From assembly GCA_964030785.1 (NCBI GenBank), contig OZ034971.1:41047804-41111803 (forward strand): a DNA stretch of 64,000 bases, in the 5' to 3' direction. The notes under the pieces are model-generated. The model was not told the DNA's origin. It did not search any database and was given only the letters and a program-made list of their open reading frames with translations. The position numbers and the translations under genes were made by a program. Positions 34,267 to 45,532 of this stretch are shown here, piece by piece. Numbering within the stretch: the first letter of the stretch is position 1; every line of letters begins with the position of its first letter. The stretch comes from Siderastrea siderea. Its lineage: Eukaryota; Cnidaria; Anthozoa; Scleractinia; Rhizangiidae.

Positions 34267-35925
34267 ATGTCGTCACTTGCAACAGCCGTGTTTAAAGTGA
34301 ATATTGGCTTTCTCGTAAATAAAGGGCGAGATGTGGCCGCCGAAAAGCTCAAGGATGGCGACATAACAGATCAGAAGCTTCGTGAAATGATCATACGCGA
34401 AATCAATGATGTCAAATCAAAGCTGGACGGACTGGCTAGAAAGGATCTTCTAGCAGCGATAGACCACTTCGAGGAAGGCCTTGTTTTGTTTTATGACTTA
34501 GTTCAATCGAAAAGATCATCGTCATCAAATGCTGAAGCAAAAACATTTTCTCTCGCTAAGGCAATGCGAGACTTGAAACTGTCTGAGTTGGACGAATCAG
34601 CGACAGCGTTACTTTGTAACGCCAAGAAGAGGTTCGAAGATGCTCGTAGAAAAGGAACAGAAGCATTTAATGACGAAGCTTTGAAACCATCTGACCGCGT
34701 CCTAGCTATGGGATATTGCGTTATGGCGACGATACTAGAGACGGTGGACAATCCATCAGCAGCAATACCAGCGTGTAGATTGTGCATCGAAAAATTGCAC
34801 TCCGTACCAGCGGTTCAGAACTGTTTCACAGTTGAGCTCAAGAAAGGTCTCCGTGGACGGTTCAGCAAAGATGAACGAAGGGAAATCATATCAGCCATTT
34901 GTCGTTTGAATCGAGTCATCTACGATGTCATGTTCATGAGTTATGGGTTTGGCAACAAAGACGTATCAGACATCCTCCAAACGTGGCCTTGCATTGAAGT
35001 TGATAAAGAAAAAGTTTATCCTTTGCTTGACTCAAAAGTGGCCAAAGCGCTACACAAGCTGGGCATGAAGCACTGCTCTCTTCATTGGTCATTTGGTCAG
35101 GAGGGCGAAGAAGATCATACGCTAAAAGACCCGTGGGGTATCGTGACAAACACGCAGGGGCATTTTATTGTGGCAGATTACAAAGATGGCAATGTAAAGG
35201 TATTTGACAGCGGTGGCAACTTTCTGTATTCGTTTTGTCCCGTTACAGATGACTCAGCAACCGCGGTATTTGTCCATGATGTCGCCACGGACAAGAACGA
35301 CACCATCTATGTTCTGGTCACAGTGCAGAAGCCCACAGGTGAAGAAGATGGGTCTTATGTGTACGTTAAAACCCTTAATTGCATGTTTCCTCTCATGGAG
35401 GGCTTTAAGTCATGGTCCTGGACGTGGTCGTCACTGGCAGTTAACGACAATAACAAAGTGCTAGTCCGTGGGGGACTTGTCGGGGGACACCACGTGGTTG
35501 ATATGTACGAGACCAATGGTCAGTGTATTTGCCGTTTTGGGAAAGGAGCATTGAAGGGTGCATCAGCTATTGGCGCTGCTGATGATGGCTGCATCATCAT
35601 AGGAAGCCACGATAACGATGCCTACTTTATTAATGTGTTCAGTGAAGAGGGAAAAGAGATTTTCAAGTTCAAAGTGGAAAGATCGTATCATTACCCTCAA
35701 ACTACGTTTCACCAAACAAGTAAACATGTCGTCGTCGCTGGTATTGAACGAGGAAAAGACCGCCGCATATCTATCTTGATTTACACCAAGGATGGCGAGT
35801 TCGTGCGTGACATTGAATACAATGAAGAAGATATAGTCTACTTACGAGGAATCACGGTAACTATCGATGGACGCATTGCTGTAGTTTATAGAGACAAACT
35901 CAACTTTAAGGTACTCGTTGTATGA
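34267..35925 (+). CDS. Intronless NHL-propeller protein, copy C
   Basis: 552 residues from the ATG at 34267. An in-frame ATG at 34234 would add 11 residues absent from copies A and D, so I use the family start MSSL. Order: hydrophobic first helix, KLDGLARKDLLAAI block near 50-65, Ser-rich linker near 78-90, second helical block (CRLCIEKLHS, KGLRGRFSKDERREIIS), then an NHL-type propeller from about 280 (LKDPWGIVTNTQGHFIVADYKDGNVKVFD, abbreviated) to a terminal FKVLVV. The gene runs head-to-head with pseudogene B. It differs from A and D mainly in the last third (for example EEGKEIFKFKVERSYHYPQ). All blades appear intact with no stop or frameshift, so it is probably functional. No enzymatic domain; the binding partner is unknown. 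Confidence 0.85.
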   Translation: MSSLATAVFKVNIGFLVNKGRDVAAEKLKDGDITDQKLREMIIREINDVKSKLDGLARKDLLAAIDHFEEGLVLFYDLVQSKRSSSSNAEAKTFSLAKAMRDLKLSELDESATALLCNAKKRFEDARRKGTEAFNDEALKPSDRVLAMGYCVMATILETVDNPSAAIPACRLCIEKLHSVPAVQNCFTVELKKGLRGRFSKDERREIISAICRLNRVIYDVMFMSYGFGNKDVSDILQTWPCIEVDKEKVYPLLDSKVAKALHKLGMKHCSLHWSFGQEGEEDHTLKDPWGIVTNTQGHFIVADYKDGNVKVFDSGGNFLYSFCPVTDDSATAVFVHDVATDKNDTIYVLVTVQKPTGEEDGSYVYVKTLNCMFPLMEGFKSWSWTWSSLAVNDNNKVLVRGGLVGGHHVVDMYETNGQCICRFGKGALKGASAIGAADDGCIIIGSHDNDAYFINVFSEEGKEIFKFKVERSYHYPQTTFHQTSKHVVVAGIERGKDRRISILIYTKDGEFVRDIEYNEEDIVYLRGITVTIDGRIAVVYRDKLNFKVLVV

Positions 35926-36224
35926 ACCAGCGATGCTAAAGGTTGCATAACTTTCCTGGAAATGACTTTCAATGAATTTACCGCTGTCAATTGTAAAAAA
36001 CACAAATACTATACATTACGCATTTGCAATTCAGCTGAACCTCTTCAAAGTAACACTTACCTGCATAGTCCCTGCAAATCCCTGTGTAGCCTTTTATTAT
36101 TTTTTTTAGAAAGTGTGTTTAGCATAATTTGGTCCCTGTACACATGCAATAGAAACATAAAGAGAAGAAAGAGGGATGCATGAAAATTGTTTACAACGTT
36201 GATGGGAAAAAGTGATATTTAGAA

Positions 36225-36407
36225 TGAGTATAATTGAATGGATAGATTAATGAATAAAAAAAAGAATCAATAAATGGCTTACTGACTGACTGACTGTCTG
36301 AATGAATGAATAAATGAATGAATGCATGAATGGACGGATGAAAAAGGGAATGAATGAATGAATGAATGAATGAATGAATGAATGAATGAATGAATGAATG
36401 AATGAGC
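36225..36407. repeat. (AATG)n tetranucleotide microsatellite
   Basis: Imperfect AATG/GAAT units from about 36225 become near-perfect at 36349-36405. The minus-strand frame reading Ser-Phe-Ile-His repeats is a translation of this microsatellite. Confidence 0.9.
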
Positions 36408-36546
36408 AATTAATCTTCTTTTATTTTGATCTTAACTAGTACTCTTTCTTCATAGAAAATCACGATGCCCCTCCGGTCCATAATGAGGAATGAGTACCTT
36501 ATTCGTACTTAACTTCTTGCGTACTTAACCCTCGGACGTAGAAGCA

Positions 36547-36900
36547 AAGTCACACTCCCTACCTCGGTACAAGGGGGGAGGGGGTTGATGGAACTTCATG
36601 TACCCCTCCCTTGGGGTTTTACAGTGTTACATTATTTCGAAAAGTCAATAGAAGAAAGACTGTGTTGCGCTCTACAAGGTGAGATATATATAATGACAAA
36701 CATAGCAGCAAGGCTGATCTGACTACGTAGCAATATTTGACTTTGCAAGACATCAACACGACACTAACAGAACTTCGATAGAGCAGGGTTGCAACCCTGT
36801 TTCTCGGTCTATTATAAGTTGCAGCGCTGCTGGGGACCTGTGACCTCATCCAAGATGGCCACCATGCTAGATTTGACCCAAAATTAGAAATTATCGAAAA
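36547..36900. repeat. Dispersed repeat, copy 2 (pair with 19062-19275)
   Basis: Same order of shared strings as in copy 1, including the G-rich GAGGGGGTTGATGGAA core and GCGCTGCTGGGGACC. The copies are diverged; no coding function. Confidence 0.6.
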
Positions 36901-36934
36901 ACGACGGAATTCAGAATTTTTGATGCTAGACATG

Positions 36935-39900
36935 TTTATCGCGATCCAGTGGTCTCTCTTGCCTTCGTTTGAGACGACATTATTTTGCGATAATTTCGTC
37001 TCAAATGCTGGTTTGTTATTGGTTCAAAAACTGTCATGGAAACGCGGCCAAGGTCAAACTTAAAACTTTTCTTCACCGAATCGCCTGGCAAATTTTAATT
37101 TTTGGTCAGTAATATAGTTGGAAAAACCTTTATTGCAATGTGATTCATTTCAAGAATCAACTTACCTTGACAGATTGGCGAAAATGTGAGTACTAATTAA
37201 AAGCTTTCAAGCTGCTTATATTTCTTTAACACAGTTGTTTTCAGCCTTTATTTCGCGATGCGTGCGCTGTATTGCGTTATCACTTCTGTGTACCAGTTTA
37301 AGCCTGGAAAAGAAATTAATTGTCGCACTGTTCTATTATTTTGTCGATCCCCGTCGTTAAAAATAATTACGTTGATGCAATGACAGAGTTAATTTTGTAT
37401 CATTAGGCAATTCTGGGTTGAAGACGTAGCGAATTCAAACGTTCTAAATGTATCGAGCGTTCAAATCTTCACGACAGGTAATAATTTCAATCAAAATAAA
37501 TCATTGCCCTGGCTTATTGCTTTTCACAAGAAAGAAACATGAAGCGCGATTAAAAAAAAAAACTTTCGATTTTGAGACGAAATTACGGCTTTACTAATGA
37601 CAGCGTTGGGAGAAAATGTATTCCCTATTGGGCTACCCCGATACGTTTTTTCCCAAATATCCGTCAATATCAAGGTGTACTGCCGTCTCAAAATCGAATT
37701 AAACACTTTGCTACTTTTGTCAAAACTGTTGTACTTTTTTTCACCTTAAAAAAGGGTAAACAACTCGCATTTTCAAAAGTTTGACCACCTGCTACTTATG
37801 ACGTCATATCTTGTAATCATTATAACCGATTCTCACCAAGCGTAGGTAAAAATTTGTCTAAGGGATATGCGCACAGCTACTGAAACGACAACTGCAGCTG
37901 AAAAATCGTCTTGGAAAATTTCATCAAAAAACATAAAACACCCACTTGTACTTCCGAGGTTTAATTTCGCCATTTTGGCAAGGTAACATTTCACGGGGCT
38001 TTAATGTCGCGATTTCGAGAAGACAAAATGAAAATTGAGCATTTAATTTTGCGAAAATGGGTCAACAAAATTTTATTTTCATGAAAATTTACATGAATTA
38101 TCACCATTGACAGTACGAAGGTATTATTTATATCAGGAATTTACGTACATAAAGATTATCAGTCATTTGGACGTCCGATAGTTGATCAGAAGAAGATAGA
38201 CAAAATAGAAATGGAACTTTCTCTCAACATGTATTGAATAAGGTGCTAATATGTTAATAAAATGCATTGATTTAATTTTTTTGATGATGTCAGTTTCTAA
38301 TGAGGGTATTGAATTTCGCGATGATATTTTTCTTGCGAATCTTTCCCAATTTTTTTCAGGTTGCAAAAATCGCGAAAATCAGTTAAGACGTGCGTAAGTA
38401 AGTACGAATAAGGCAGAAGACAATAACTTATTTTTGATATAATAACTCAATTTGAAGCAATAGACATTACAACGAAGTTCTTGGAAAGAAATCATAATAA
38501 ATTCTGTGACTTCTTGAACCCTTGTACCCACTGATCTTTTTGCTGCTTTGTATTTTCAGAGGAAAAACACATGGACTTTATGGTATGAACAATCTTGGTC
38601 TTTGTCTATATTGGATTGCTTAATTGACCAATTTATTTATAGTTCCACCAGATAAGACTGCAGAGGAGTTTGCGCAATTTTTTAGAAACTAAACTTTTGG
38701 CAGTTGAAGTCAGTCCCTATATATTTTACCTGAAAAAATATAAATGTATATTTGTGCATTTTATTTACTGCAGGTCATCGACTCAACTAAGTGTGCATTT
38801 GTTAGCCTCTTTGTCTCGATATTGATATTCTTAGAAGGCTACCAACAAAAATAAACTGGGCTCGTTCGATTTTTTGTTTTTGCCATTCCTCCCAAGAGCA
38901 GCGCCCAAGGTCAAAGCATTCTAATCGGCTGTTACTGCTTATGCGGCTCTTGTCACCCACTTAAGATGGAGTCTCGTGCGTTCTTAGTGCTGTTTCTGCA
39001 TTGTTGTTATGGAGTGTATATCATAATAATCTATTTATGTAGTCAGCTTGTCTCCATGTTGCGAATTTATCAGACGGTGGTGAACCAATTTTGCAATAAA
39101 ATTTGCACTGGGTAATAGCAAGTACAGGGTACATTAAATATTGGTTAAACGTGGTTCGTAAAAATAACTTTTGTTGACCTCCTGGAGTAATATCTATTGG
39201 AAAAATGTAGGTTTCCCATTTCAAATAACACTGTCCGCAGTTGCTAACAAAGGATAACTTCATTTTAAATCAAGACAGAATAAGTCTTTACTACAAAGGC
39301 CAATAAAACAGCGACGTGTTCTGTACGAAAACAAACAGTGAAACAGGGTATAAACCAACGGGACCTCAACGTCTCAAGAGCTTGAACCGATGTGAATACC
39401 GCTCCGAGCGTCTCGTGGCTGAGATGCTATATGGCGTCATTTGTGCGAACCGCAATTATATAATATTAAAACAAAACTACGAAAACAAAATCTGCAAAAA
39501 CAAACTGAAGATAACTTGCACTGATTAAGATGTCGAATCAAATTATTCGCGAAGGGTCAGCACGATTCTTGGACGCTTAATCAAATTTTGTTCAAAAGTT
39601 GTAGAAATACTTATTTCCCCTGCAGTATATTATGAATATAAACACAAACGTTTCTCTCCATAATAATTTCAAAAACATGATTGCATGATAAGCTCGCGTG
39701 CAGCAAACGTCGTCATAAACAAACTGTTGAAAAGGTGGCCTTAAATCCGATTGGTGTGACCTTTGTCTCGACATGAAAAAAACATGATGACGCCAATTGT
39801 TTCCGTTCCAATAAAGAGCCTTTTTAATTTTTCAAGGAAAAGGGCTATAATTTCGGGATTAATTTAAAACTCACCTCACCTGAAACCTAATTTTCCATGG

Positions 39901-40210
39901 ATTGTAACGCGGAAAGTAGCGTTCGCTTACCTGACAAATGAAAACTTATGTGGTCAATATTTCAAGGCGGTGTAGAAGAAACAAATTCTTATTTTAGCTT
40001 TATTTGTCAGGAAACCAAAAGTGCCGCGCAAATGATAAACCAATCAAAAGCCGTTTTTTAGATGACCAATACCAACCTACTGATTTTGCAAATTGACACC
40101 CCAAAAGGAAGTTTAAAAATGTGAAAATCTGAATACTTACCACATTCTAACCTCAGCTTGAAGAATACAAAAGGCTAAAGTCATTCTTCAAGACTCTAAA
40201 TTGCCGCATC
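36935..40210. other. Gene-free stretch between NHL copies C and D, with a 130-bp inverted repeat
   Basis: 37567-37696 begins CGATTTTGAGACG and ends CGTCTCAAAATCG, a small MITE-like element. A separate short inverted pair GAGACGACATTATT/ATTTCGTCTC lies near 36971-37003. A plausible 3' splice site (CTAACCTCAG, ending about 40155) lies about 55 bp before the copy D ATG and could belong to a 5'-untranslated intron. No other gene is supported. Confidence 0.5.
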
Positions 40211-41875
40211 ATGTCTTCACTTGTGACAGCCGTCTTTAAAGCCACCATTGGCTTCGTCGTGAAGAAAGGCCGTGATACAGCGGCCGAAAAGCTCAAGGAA
40301 GGGGATATAACAGATCACAAGCTTCGTGACATGATTGTACGCGAAATCGATGATGTTAAATCAAAGCTGGACGGACTGGCTAGAAAGGACCTTCTGGCGG
40401 CGATAGACTTCTTTGAGGAAGGCATTGTTTTGCTCCATGATGTAGTTCAATCGAAAATATTACCATCGTCAAACTCAAGAAAAAATTCTCTTGCTAAGAC
40501 AATCAGAAACTTGACTTTGTCCGACTTAGACGAATCAAAGGCAACTGCCCTCTCTAGTGCTAAGGAGAGGTTTGGAGATGCTCGGAAGAAAGCAACAGAA
40601 GCGTTCAATGACGAAGCCTTGAAACCTTCTGACCGCGTCCTAGCTATGGGATATCGCGTGATGGCGACAATACTAGAAGCGGTGGACAATCCGTCGGCAG
40701 CAATAACGTCGTGCAGAATGTGCATCGAAAGATTGCATTCCTTACCAGTTGTTCAAAATTGTTTCCATGTCGAGCTTAAGGGAAGCTTTCGTGGTCGGTT
40801 CAGCAAAGATGAACGCCGGGAAATCATTTCAGCTGTTTGTCGTTTGAACCGCGTGGTCTATGACGTTATGTTCATGACTTGTGGGTTTGGCAACAAAGAG
40901 GTATCTGGTATCCTCCAGATGTGGCCATCGGTTGAAATCGATCACGGAAAAGCGAAAATTAATCCCCTGCTTGAATCAAAAGTAGCTAAGACTCTTCACA
41001 AGCTTGGTATCAAGCACTGCTCTCTTCAGTGGTCATTCGGTCAAGAGGGCGAAGAGGAGCACAAGCTGAAGGAACCATGGGGCATCACGACAACCACGCA
41101 GGGACACTTCATAGTTGCAGACTACAAGGATGCTAACGTAAAGGTTTTTGACAATTATGGCAGGTTTTTGTATTTGTTTCGTCCCGTTACTGACGAAGAA
41201 ACAACCGTTGTGTCTGTTCATGATGTAGCCACCGACGAAAATGACAACATCTATGTTCTGGTCACAATTAAGAATCCAGAAAGTGACGAAGAAGAGCCTA
41301 ACGTGTACATGAAGACTCTTAATACCACGATTTCTCTCAAGGAAGGCTTCAAATCGTGGTCATGGACATGGTCGTCATTGGCCGTTACCGAAAACAACGA
41401 AGTGCTAGTTCGTGGTGGACTGGTTGGGGGACAGCATGTCGTTGATATTTATAACACTGATGGTCTGCTTGTCCGCCGCTTTGAAGTAGGAAAATTTGAG
41501 GTGGCTTCAGCTATTGCCGATGCTAATGATAGCTGCGTCATCGTATCGTCCAGCAGTCATGACTCGTACTTTGTTAACACGTTCAGCAAAAAAGGAAAAC
41601 GTCTACGCCAATTTAAAGTAGAGAGATCGTTTCATTACCCTCAGACTACTTTTCACCAAGCAAGTGAACATGTCGTGGCTGCTGGGATCCACGTAGAACA
41701 GGGGAGAGAGCACTGCCTGGAAATCATAATTTTCACCAAGGAAGGTAAGTTTGTGCGAAGCATCGAGCACGAAGAAGAAGATATCGTCTATTTACGAGGA
41801 ATCACTGTAACTATGGATGGACGCATCGCAGTAGTTTATAGAGATAAACTGAACTTTAAGGTACTTGTTGTGTAA
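40211..41875 (+). CDS. Intronless NHL-propeller protein, copy D
   Basis: 554 residues starting MSSL. The helical N-terminal half has a hydrophobic helix at about 2-18 followed by Lys/Arg residues, the KLDGLARKDLLAAI block at 52-65, a short polar linker at 82-95, and conserved helices to about 220. The NHL-type propeller spans about 285-554, opening with LKEPWGI..TTQGHFIVADYKD and closing with the YLRGITV..DGRIAVVYR and KVLVV motifs found in all copies. It is most similar to copy A overall. No stop, frameshift or RING/B-box is seen. The 3' flank keeps similarity to copy A for some 30-40 bp beyond the stop, arguing for duplication of genomic DNA and not only of an mRNA. Function unknown; an intracellular scaffold or sensor is plausible from the propeller alone. 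Confidence 0.85.
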   Translation: MSSLVTAVFKATIGFVVKKGRDTAAEKLKEGDITDHKLRDMIVREIDDVKSKLDGLARKDLLAAIDFFEEGIVLLHDVVQSKILPSSNSRKNSLAKTIRNLTLSDLDESKATALSSAKERFGDARKKATEAFNDEALKPSDRVLAMGYRVMATILEAVDNPSAAITSCRMCIERLHSLPVVQNCFHVELKGSFRGRFSKDERREIISAVCRLNRVVYDVMFMTCGFGNKEVSGILQMWPSVEIDHGKAKINPLLESKVAKTLHKLGIKHCSLQWSFGQEGEEEHKLKEPWGITTTTQGHFIVADYKDANVKVFDNYGRFLYLFRPVTDEETTVVSVHDVATDENDNIYVLVTIKNPESDEEEPNVYMKTLNTTISLKEGFKSWSWTWSSLAVTENNEVLVRGGLVGGQHVVDIYNTDGLLVRRFEVGKFEVASAIADANDSCVIVSSSSHDSYFVNTFSKKGKRLRQFKVERSFHYPQTTFHQASEHVVAAGIHVEQGREHCLEIIIFTKEGKFVRSIEHEEEDIVYLRGITVTMDGRIAVVYRDKLNFKVLVV

Positions 41876-44239
41876 AGCGTTGATACCTGTGGCTTCAAAG
41901 TCATAACTTAACGCAGATTTTGCTATAACGCATTAAGAACAAATCAAATAATAAGAACGAGCTACAAATGCGAAATTTTGTTGCAAAACCCTTTAAAAGT
42001 AAGTCGAAGTGGGGTAATTACTGCATGACCACGACCCTAAAATACCAAACAGTACTATGATACTACCATAGAACATAAATAATGATAAAACTACTGTAAA
42101 CCTAAGTAATCTAGGTAGTAATATATGCAACTAAAACAAATATTGGATTTTGAACTTTAATTTCGGCCGAACTGGTAAAAATAAGGAATAGGGTCAGTTT
42201 AACTGCTGCGTTCTTTCTGCATTGGAGCGAGAAGATCTAGACTCAGAAACGACTTTTTCAAGTGAGGTTTTCTGTGTGGATGAACATTTCTTGTTACGGG
42301 CCGCATTTTTCCTTCTTTATTTTCCCTTTAGCCCATGCACCGCGCCAGCCGCCAGACGCCGCTTCCGACCGCCGATCTTGAAGTAACTGGCCATTGTGGT
42401 TAACTGATCAGTCAATCTTGATATGCTGCAAATTACCTTAATTTGAATAGGGAGAAATTTTGGACTAAACGAATTAGGCAACGACAGTAACGGGACCGAT
42501 GATAATAGAATGTTCATAAGCTATGAGTAGGACGCTATTTTAGAACCGCTCACATTTCTCACATTGACGGGTAAGAACTAATTCCAAGGGTACAGAAAAA
42601 ATGAAAAAGAAAGGAACAAACAAACAAAAAAGACCAGTTTGAAAAATGCCGTAAAACTCATTGCGCGGGAAATATAAAACAGCATGTCAAACCAGTACCA
42701 TTTCGCTTTGAAATATGCGTTCATATGGTTATCTACAAGTTTATAGTATTGCATATTTCGCCTTAAGTACCGGTCGGAAAAATATAAGGATTATTCTTTT
42801 TTTTTTTTTCGTTTGTTTGTTTGTTTGCTGTTGTAGCCTGAACAGGAAAATGAAATTGAAAAAAAAAATGCTCGAGAGGATAATCTGTAATGTGATTAGC
42901 ACGTGGAGCTCTGGGGTGCGTTTCTCGAAACTCCCGCGAACTTACCGGGCCCGAAAACTATTTAAGTGCGAATATTCTTCCTGACAGCGACTCAGGTTCG
43001 AGAACGATGTTTTTTTTTGCATTCTTGGCATGTTTGCACTAATAGTTGTTCAGATGCGGTTTACAAACTCACGATATCATTCAATCTTCAATTCTGGTTT
43101 ATAGCATGAAGATGTAGGGCCATGCAAAGTACTGTTCTGACGTCCATTATCCTCTCTTGTATTTAGTTTGCAAAATGGTTGATTATTACATAGTGATTAT
43201 AAGCAATCAATCTGCACTGACGTCCTATGATTTGCTTTAGAAACATCGTGAATGTCATCAGTTTTAGTTGCGCAAAAACGTCCGTAGTATAAGTTTTCGA
43301 ACCCCCTGTGAGGACCAAAATCACGCACAGTTAAAGAGCATTTAAACTTCTTCAAAGGACTTATCATTGTATACGTAATTTGGATTATGTTAATGCCCTC
43401 ACTATTTCTTCTTCAAATCATACACTAACAATCTTGTGGCGAAGTTGACATCTCCCTTCCGCTAGGATTTGAATTTAAAATTTCGCTCATTAAAAAAAGG
43501 CAATGTTTACATCTGGCCCAGATATATTTTAAGGGTATTTTGAAATATAACTTCATTTGCATCTCCCCGCAATTTAATAGATAATACCCTACCCTACCCC
43601 TTTTTGTACAATTCATTGGATTACGTTAAGGACAAAGACTAAACGATTACCAAAATCAAGTCAAAATTGTTGTGAAGTAATTGTTCGCTGCACTCCCCGT
43701 CCTAGTTAGATTTCAGTACCCAGAGCAAGTTGCTTCGGTTGCGTTGATTTTCCTTTAGAATACTCAAGCTTTTGGTTTCAGTAGAAAAGTGTGGAGTTAC
43801 AAGAGAACAGGGTGATAGCTGGTTAGTTCTAGATATAAGAATCGTGATTTCACGTTCAAAAACATTCAATTTTGTTGGCTAGCCTATCAAAAATGAGAGA
43901 CAGTGGCAATGACGTATATATTTCACTTCAAATCGTCTAATGTGCATCACTGACTTAATAGCCGTCAGCAATGTTTTAATTAAAAGACCAATTTTTAATA
44001 AAAAAAAAATATTCGCTACTATAGCCTTAATGCCCAAGCTAATCTAACCCATTCTAACCCAACCTAGCCTAACCTAACCTATCATAAGCTAAGCTAAGAA
44101 CTAAGTTAAGACAAAATTATTTCAATCCCGCCTCGCTTTTGCCTGATGGTGAATTCACGAAAGCAAACAGAAGCCCAATATCGAGCATTCGTACCCCTTT
44201 ATAAATGATTGATTGATCATAGGCTTGCACTGCTTCCCT
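41876..44239. other. Gene-free stretch with short homopolymer and AACCT-like runs
   Basis: A poly-T/GTTT run lies at 42797-42827. 44040-44100 has degenerate CTAACC/CTAAG hexamers. A 66-residue minus-strand frame (42517-42317) ends in a basic GGRKRRLAAGA stretch but has no other support. Confidence 0.4.
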
Positions 44240-44245
44240 TTTATT
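44240..44245 (-). promoter_or_regulatory. AATAAA poly(A) signal of the cationic peptide gene
   Basis: AATAAA on the minus strand, about 160 bp beyond the stop codon at 44403, followed by sequence with no other coding potential. Spacing is normal for a short 3' untranslated region. Confidence 0.6.
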
Positions 44246-44402
44246 GATTTTACCCTACATAGCGTTAACTTATATAGCAAGGGTTACAACAACCGTGTCC
44301 TGCTTTATAAAGTACAGCAATATCTTCGGTCCTCTTTTGTGAACGTAGTTTGCACTTCTTGCGCCATACCATTTGACGTGCTACGATTTTTATCCTGGCT
44401 CA

Positions 44403-45451
44403 TTACTTGTACGGGCGAGGAAGGGGCAGTACTCTCCTCCGTTGCCCACCACCCCAACGCCTGGCTGGCCGCCATTGGCAATGACAACGTCGGTAAAATC
44501 CTCTACCATATCTGGGATCGCTTGCCACAGCATGGACGGCATCATCTTCAGAGTCGTCATCGTCATTATTTTCTTCGTCCTCGTTGTTATCACCTCCATC
44601 GCTGTAGCTAGAAGGGTTAAGAAAATAAATTCTCATTACATATTTTTGGCTAGGTTTATCCTCTAATCTAGGTTAATTGCTCCCTGAAACCAAACAACGC
44701 ACTGAAAATAGCATAAAGATTTAACATACCATCACTTACCTGACAATGTAGTAGAAAACGGAATAATAAAAACTTTAGTTTAAGCATCCCAACGTTCATA
44801 AATTAAAAGTAATTTTGAATAAACTTGTTCGGTCCAGATGTAGCCCGAAATATTCTCCTAATTAAACTCGACAGTTGGCCTCGGTTTATATTTGCATGAA
44901 TAAATTAAGACAAGAACACAACCCATTCTATAGTAATTGCAAACTTCGGTGACGCATGGCCAATAACAACTACTTCTTCTTTAAGAATTTTTTGCCCCTT
45001 TGGCATCAATTCAATTGTTGATCGCCAAACTTTAATCCGCTAAGATTATGACTTTAAACTACAGGGAAAGCGGCTCGCCTTGGCGTAATATTTACCGTTA
45101 TCTAATCAATTTATCTTTAAGCACTTCTTTCAGGTTTGTGAAAATATTCAGTACGGTAATTTCATGAGTACCATGAATCATTATCGTTAAGTTAAATGCA
45201 CGGGAAATCATTTTCGCCTCATGTAATATAATTTAATTTTAAACGAGTTTGTACTCGTTACTGATTACGAGTACTTACGTGTTTCTATCATTTTGCACGT
45301 GTTCATCTCTCAGGTCCTTAAAATCATCTTCCAAACTCGACAGGTCAGATTCTTCTTCTTTCAGAGGAACTGATTGACATTTTCCCCAAAAGGTAATCAG
45401 TAAAATTACCCCACCGGCTAAAGCTACCCAGTTCTTCATTTCATTTTCCAT
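44403..45451 (-). CDS. Two-exon secreted precursor with acidic propiece and Arg/Trp/Pro-rich cationic C-terminus
   Basis: Exon 1 is 45451-45279 and exon 2 is 44607-44403, joined across a 671-bp intron with a GTAAGT donor and a CCCTTCTAG acceptor. The split threonine codon keeps the frame, giving 125 residues (121 if Met5 is used). Residues about 5-27 form a signal peptide with a hydrophobic VALAGGVILLITF core. Residues 28-57 are mixed-charge. Residues 61-80 hold 13 Asp/Glu and no basic residue. Residues 90-125 hold 11 Arg and one Lys with no acidic residue, two Trp, four Pro-containing turns and a CHC pair (99, 101). A charge-neutralising acidic segment before a cationic end is the layout of antimicrobial peptide precursors such as Hydra arminins, though I see no sequence homology to a named family. 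A neuropeptide, venom or matrix role is possible. TATA box and poly(A) signal flank the model. Confidence 0.7.
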
Positions 45452-45525
45452 GTTGCACCTGCAAACGGCTATCTGAACTCGCGTTTATCTTCACCGCTAT
45501 GCTGCCAGAGTAGCGTTTGGATGCA

Positions 45526-45532
45526 CTTTATA
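45526..45532 (-). promoter_or_regulatory. TATA box of the cationic peptide gene
   Basis: TATAAAG on the minus strand, 75 bp upstream of the exon 1 ATG. Transcription would start about 30 bp downstream, leaving a 5' leader of roughly 45 bases. Confidence 0.6.

Noticed and set aside
36191..36409. 72-residue frame of Ser-Phe-Ile-His repeats
   Set aside because: Translation of the (AATG)n microsatellite.
44040..44100. Telomere-like CTAACC/AACCT hexamers
   Set aside because: The run is short and irregular and does not match the TTAGGG unit expected in cnidarians.
44213..44666. Plus-strand frames of 132 and 97 residues, one with a hydrophobic segment
   Set aside because: They are antisense to exon 2 of the cationic peptide gene; the hydrophobic stretch is the complement of its Asp/Glu codons.
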